A DNA stretch of 64,000 nt. Source: Cycas panzhihuaensis. Taxonomy: Eukaryota; Cycadophyta. Under the pieces are notes generated by a model. The model saw nothing but the letters and a program-made list of their open reading frames with translations. It searched no databases and was not told the DNA's origin. The translations under genes and the position numbers were made by a program. The stretch is from contig CM041465.1 of assembly GCA_023213395.1 (NCBI GenBank), forward strand, positions 34,231,741 to 34,295,740, given 5' to 3'. This document shows, in pieces, positions 60,286-64,000 of this stretch; the first letter of the stretch is position 1, and every line of letters starts with the position of its first letter.

Positions 60286-60720
60286 ATGAGCTTCCTTTCT
60301 CTTATTGATAAGCCTAAACTATAATAGGGACTATGCTCTGAACCTTCTTTCTCCTATTAATGAACCTAAACTCTGATAGGAACTATGTTTTGAATCTCCT
60401 TTTACCTATTAACAATACTAAACTATAATAGGATGATGCTCTGAGCCTTCCTTTACCTATTTATGAGCCTAATCTATGACAGGATAATTCTCTAAACTTC
60501 CTTTCACCTATAAATGAGCTAAAACTATGATAGGAACTTAGCTCCAAGTCTCTTTTGCCTATTAACAAGCTTAAACTATGATAGGAAACCCTTTAAAAAT
60601 GATTGTTAATGAGGATAAACTATAATAATCGACCTCTGAAAGCCCTCACCCCATTAATGAGGTTAAATTATGATGGGTTTTCTTTGAAAATTCATTTGTT
60701 AATGAATTAATATACTATGA
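60286..60720. repeat. Tandem repeat, unit about 55-60 bases
   Basis: Seven or eight diverged units built on 'GGAACTATGCTCTGAGCC', 'TTCCTTTCACCTATTAATGA' and 'GCCTAAACTATGATA'. The region lies between the antisense gene and the 3' LTR. Confidence 0.85.
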
Positions 60721-60799
60721 TAGTCTATCCTTTTTTCTTTGGTAAAAAGATTTCCCTTTGATGCATGGTTAAAGAGAGATAAACTATGATACGTTGTAT

Positions 60800-61115
60800 A
60801 ATGGAGTCCCATCCAATTCATGGGTATTTGGTGGTGAAGCCCCATCTAGTTTATGGGCATGTTGTATGGTAGAAAAGTCCCATTTAGTTTGTGGGCACTA
60901 GATATGTTTTTGGTGATGTTAGGTGCCTAGTCCTTTTGGGCAAAAAGTATAAATAGTGACGTTTTGGTATTAGGTACCCAATCTTTTTGGGTGAGTTGTA
61001 GTGATGATAGATACCCAATCCTTTTGGGTAAGTCTTTGCTGATGTTAGATGCCCAATCCGTTTGGGTAAATGATGTAAGTAATGGCCTTTTGATACTAGA
61101 AACCCAGTCCTTCTG
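60800..61115. repeat. Two further tandem repeats
   Basis: First, three copies of a unit of about 45 bases with 'CCCATCTAGTTTATGGGCAT' (60805-60900). Then five copies of a unit of about 45-55 bases with 'TTAGGTGCCCAATCCTTTT' and 'GGGTAA' (60915-61115). Confidence 0.85.
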
Positions 61116-61305
61116 GGTAGACTTACTAGTGAGAATTTCTTTTGATTTTATTATTCTACAAAATTCATTTTAGGCTAGATTATAGGGCTACGTCACCTCA
61201 TCATTAATATACTTTATTTTATTCCCATCACTTTAACCAAAACAATAATCACTTGTGTTGTTATCACCTCTTTCCATCCTATCTCTCTTCTTAGAATAGG
61301 AGCTT

Positions 61306-61324
61306 TGGGTGTCAAGGGGGTAAA
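61306..61324 (+). other. D polypurine tract
   Basis: GGTGTCAAGGGGGTAAA just before TGTTTCAC; E has CCAAGGGGGCAG before TGTTTCCC. Confidence 0.65.
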
Positions 61325-63680
61325 TGTTTCACTAAAAACTAGCCTTTAATTTGTATTTGGTTTATATTTGTAAGTTATGACATGTTTATTGTATGGTTTC
61401 ATAGAAAATGAATGATGGGTTTATTTGATCATGAATTAGGCATGAAGAAACATATGAATTTTATTTAATAATTTATGATGAATAATGATATGGCTCATAT
61501 TTTTACCATCACCTGTTAATGAATGAGACTATGGCACTAAAACGTTTTCTTCATAATCAACTTAACCTAATGCCTCCTTTAAAACTTGTTATTTTTGTGT
61601 TTTATTCTTGATTTCACCCAACTTTGTCATTTTTTATCATTTTTGAGCTTGTATTTAGTGTTTTCACCTTGTTTTGGGCCTATTTACTCATCTATAAAGT
61701 CATTTGTAGTTCAATTTGTATTTAATTTTTTTTTTTGACTTTTTTGAGTTAAATTTTTATTTCCACATTTATCGCATTTTTTGCGCTAGCAAAAATGCAA
61801 CCAGTTATATTTTTAGAATAAAATCATATTTTTGTAGGTCTAAAAATGCAACCGATCATATTTTTTACTGTCATGCATGTAAAACTTATCTAGCACATTA
61901 GAATTTTATATGTCACCACCTAGATTTGGTGAGATCTTATCTCTTTGATGCTCATGAATGATGACTAAGGTGGTGTGGTTTAAATTAGTATGTTAGGGTG
62001 TAATTTGCTCAAGTTTTAGGGTGGATTTCTTAGAGTTTTTGAAGATTTTGAAGACTACTACTATTGTGACTAAAACATAGATTTTGAAAATACTTATGGG
62101 TGAAATCAATGAAGAATTTTGATGTTGTGATTTCGTGTTCTATTGATATTCAAATGTTAATGGTCTAAGCTTCATTTTTTAGACTTTTATCAAAGTTTCA
62201 AGCTTCAAACTTCTTCTAAATAGGTAAGGTCTTTCCTATTTAGTTTCTAGTTTATTTTACAGTACTTTGAAGGTTGTTTTTGCTTAGAAATTTCTCTTTC
62301 CTTTGGATGATTGTTGCATTGGTTTTGCATTTATTTTGGGCTTTGAAATACTTATTGAAAGGCCATCCATTTATGGGGTTTATAAGGGTTAAACTAGAGT
62401 GGAGCATGGTCATCTCTCCACTAGTTATTTAACTACCCCTTCCCATTTTTCAATAGCAGTTTGTATTTTAGAGAATTTATGACTCCTTTTAGTATTATTT
62501 GGCTGTGCTCTAGCCTTTTTTGTTTGTTGGTACTCTTCTTTGATTTGTTTTAAAGGAAAGCATTTGAAAAGATTGATAAACTGAAAGGAAAATTATCATT
62601 CTGAGGTAGATTATTGTAGTAGGAAAGAAGTTTCAATTATATAATTTTATGATTTACTTGATTTCATATTTAAGTTCACTTTTTTGTATCTTCAAAAGAA
62701 AAGTTAAAAGTGATCAATTGCCAATGCATGTCTAATTTTTCAACTTGTCAAAGGTTCAAGAATCTTTTTAGAGTCTCTCTTACTCTAATCGTGATAGAAC
62801 CTTTAAAGCTAGTACCCTATATGAGAGTTGTGGTTCAGATTTATTGTTTGCATGTAATCTCATAGGTCTAAAACATCATTTAAAAAACAACAATAATAGT
62901 TGCATGTATGTAAAGTGATATCTTCAAGCTAGTTTTGTATGTTATTGATCTCTTTGAAAATTTGCATAAACAATCATATTTTGTATATTGCATCTTTTGA
63001 ATATATCTTTCTGTTCATTGTAATGTATACATATTGCATGTAGAAAGATAATTTCATATTTGCATTTGCATCTTTCATCTTTAAAATACAAAAGGAAAAA
63101 AGATATTAAAAACATATTGCATACATCTATTTTTAGCTTGTTTCCTTTCGATTGTTGATTAAAAATAGATTAGGCCTTTTAGTTTCATTGATTGCCTAGA
63201 TTAATTTTGTTTTCTTTATTTTATTTTGTAAAAAAAGAAACATACAAAACACATAAAAAAAGGAAATACACATAAAAAAAAGAAGGAAGAATAAAATCAA
63301 AGGAAAGACAAAGAGATCATAAACAAGAAAAAGAAACTAAACAAGGAAAAACTAAAAGGTTGAAAAGATCAAAGGATAGGAGTCCCTATGAAGGATATTG
63401 AAAATATTGTTAGAGTAGTTCCAAAACTAGAACTTGTTTGCCCAGTTTTATAGGTTAGTGGATTCTACTATCCTTCTTTTTACATCCACGCTTTTTGTTA
63501 CATTCTACATCCACACTTTATTAGATGGTATAACTAGGTGAATACTCCTTCTTAGGGGTTAGGAAAAGGTGGTTACTTAGGTCTTCTTGAACTCCATATC
63601 TCCCAGTTTTAATCGAAATAAAGATGATACCTTAACAATTGAGGGATATTTAGTTTAGGTCCTCCCAATAATGTACCACA
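61325..63680 (+). repeat. D 3' LTR
   Basis: About 2.36 kb from TGTTTCACTAAAAAC to GTACCACA; length and first bases resemble the LTR of E (TGTTTCCC, about 2.57 kb). Only its last 330 bases have a partner (28586-28913). The end position is uncertain by a few bases. It contains no gene. Confidence 0.7.
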
Positions 63681-63699
63681 TATCCCTATGAAAATAGGT

Positions 63700-64000
63700 T
63701 TAAAGTTAACAACTCTAGATGATGATGATGAGTGAGTTGATGGCACGATGTTCAAATAACTAGTCAGTAGTTTGATCCATTTCACTACTACTAGGCCTGA
63801 TATTTCTTTTATATTTAGTATGGTATTAAAGTTTGTGGTTAAACCAAAGTAGAGCCATTGGAAAACAACAAAGAAGATCTTAAGATATTTGTAGGAGACA
63901 CTATAGTTTAGATTAGAGTTTAGCCAAAATGATAATTTTAGGTTAACTAGATATTTATATTTTGATTAGGCTACATGTGAGGATAGCAGAAGGTTCACTT
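63700..64000 (+). pseudogene. Copia RT end and RNase H start, probably element F
   Basis: The + strand reads 'GLKLTTLDDDDE', 'TTRPDISFIFSMVLKFVVKP', 'SHWKTTKKILRYL', 'FSQNDNFRLT' and 'ATCEDSRRFT'. These match the copia stretch 'GLKLS...TNTRLDITHAVNLTSRF...HWNAAKRILRYIKGT' of C. Stops are TAG where relatives have Gly, Lys or Trp. Orientation and family fit the F pieces at 25.9-27.5 kb, so D was probably inserted in F. The window ends inside it. Confidence 0.75.

Larger units (their letters stand above)
28586..63680 (+). mobile_element. Tat-like Ty3/gypsy element D (with A2 and E nested)
   Basis: An old gypsy with gag, protease, RT, RNase H and integrase split by A2 at 32698-52533. It then has a second RNase H (56768), an antisense gene with a plant-mobile-domain-like region (57.99-59.72 kb), tandem repeats, a purine tract and a 3' LTR (61325-63680). 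The 5' LTR is only a 3'-terminal remnant (28586-28913). Without A2 it is about 15 kb. A large size, a second RNase H, an antisense extra gene and repeat-rich 3' parts are known from the Tat/Ogre/Retand lineage. It is full of stops. Element E is a relative. Confidence 0.8.

Overview
This is plant nuclear DNA. It is a stretch of nested LTR retrotransposons with no intact host gene that I can support. The evidence is Ty1/copia and Ty3/gypsy pol domains, plant-type leaders primed by initiator tRNA-Met (TGGTATCAGAGC sites), a Tat-like gypsy lineage with an extra RNase H, and fragments resembling plant NUP50 and F-box/LRR genes. Base composition is very AT-rich except for one young GC-rich element. 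A large, repeat-rich land-plant genome is likely; I cannot name the species.

The layout can be read as Russian dolls. The outermost shell is an old copia (F, + strand): gag at 1-420, integrase and the first part of RT at 25.9-27.5 kb, RT end/RNase H at 63.7-64.0 kb. F was opened twice. First, a gag-only element (A1, - strand, 421-25350) was hit six bases inside its own LTR by copia B (- strand, 4548-25017). B was then hit by copia C (- strand, 9097-15139, target duplication GGTTA) and by gypsy G (+ strand, 17473-24453, target duplication CTGGC). Second, a Tat-like gypsy (D, + strand, about 28586-63680) was hit by a second gag-only element (A2, + strand, 32698-52533), and A2 by the GC-rich Tat-like element E (- strand, 34167-48332). 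A solo-LTR-like block (27559-28460) lies between the two halves.

C and G have recognisable genes throughout. C is the best preserved copia, and G has a nearly single-frame pol full of stop codons of the deamination type. E looks young (its LTRs are very alike) but has lost RT, RNase H and integrase cores. D and E are relatives: both carry a second RNase H separate from pol, and both carry an antisense gene with a plant-mobile-domain-like region and an intron of about 100 bp at the same place, but the order of these two modules differs between them.

The most unusual content is (i) the spliced antisense gene of D and E, (ii) host-gene-like fragments lying antisense in the long leaders of B (NUP50 Ran-binding domain, directly against the primer-binding site) and A2 (F-box/LRR), and (iii) the gag-only A family, in which gag sits against the polypurine tract and pol is absent.
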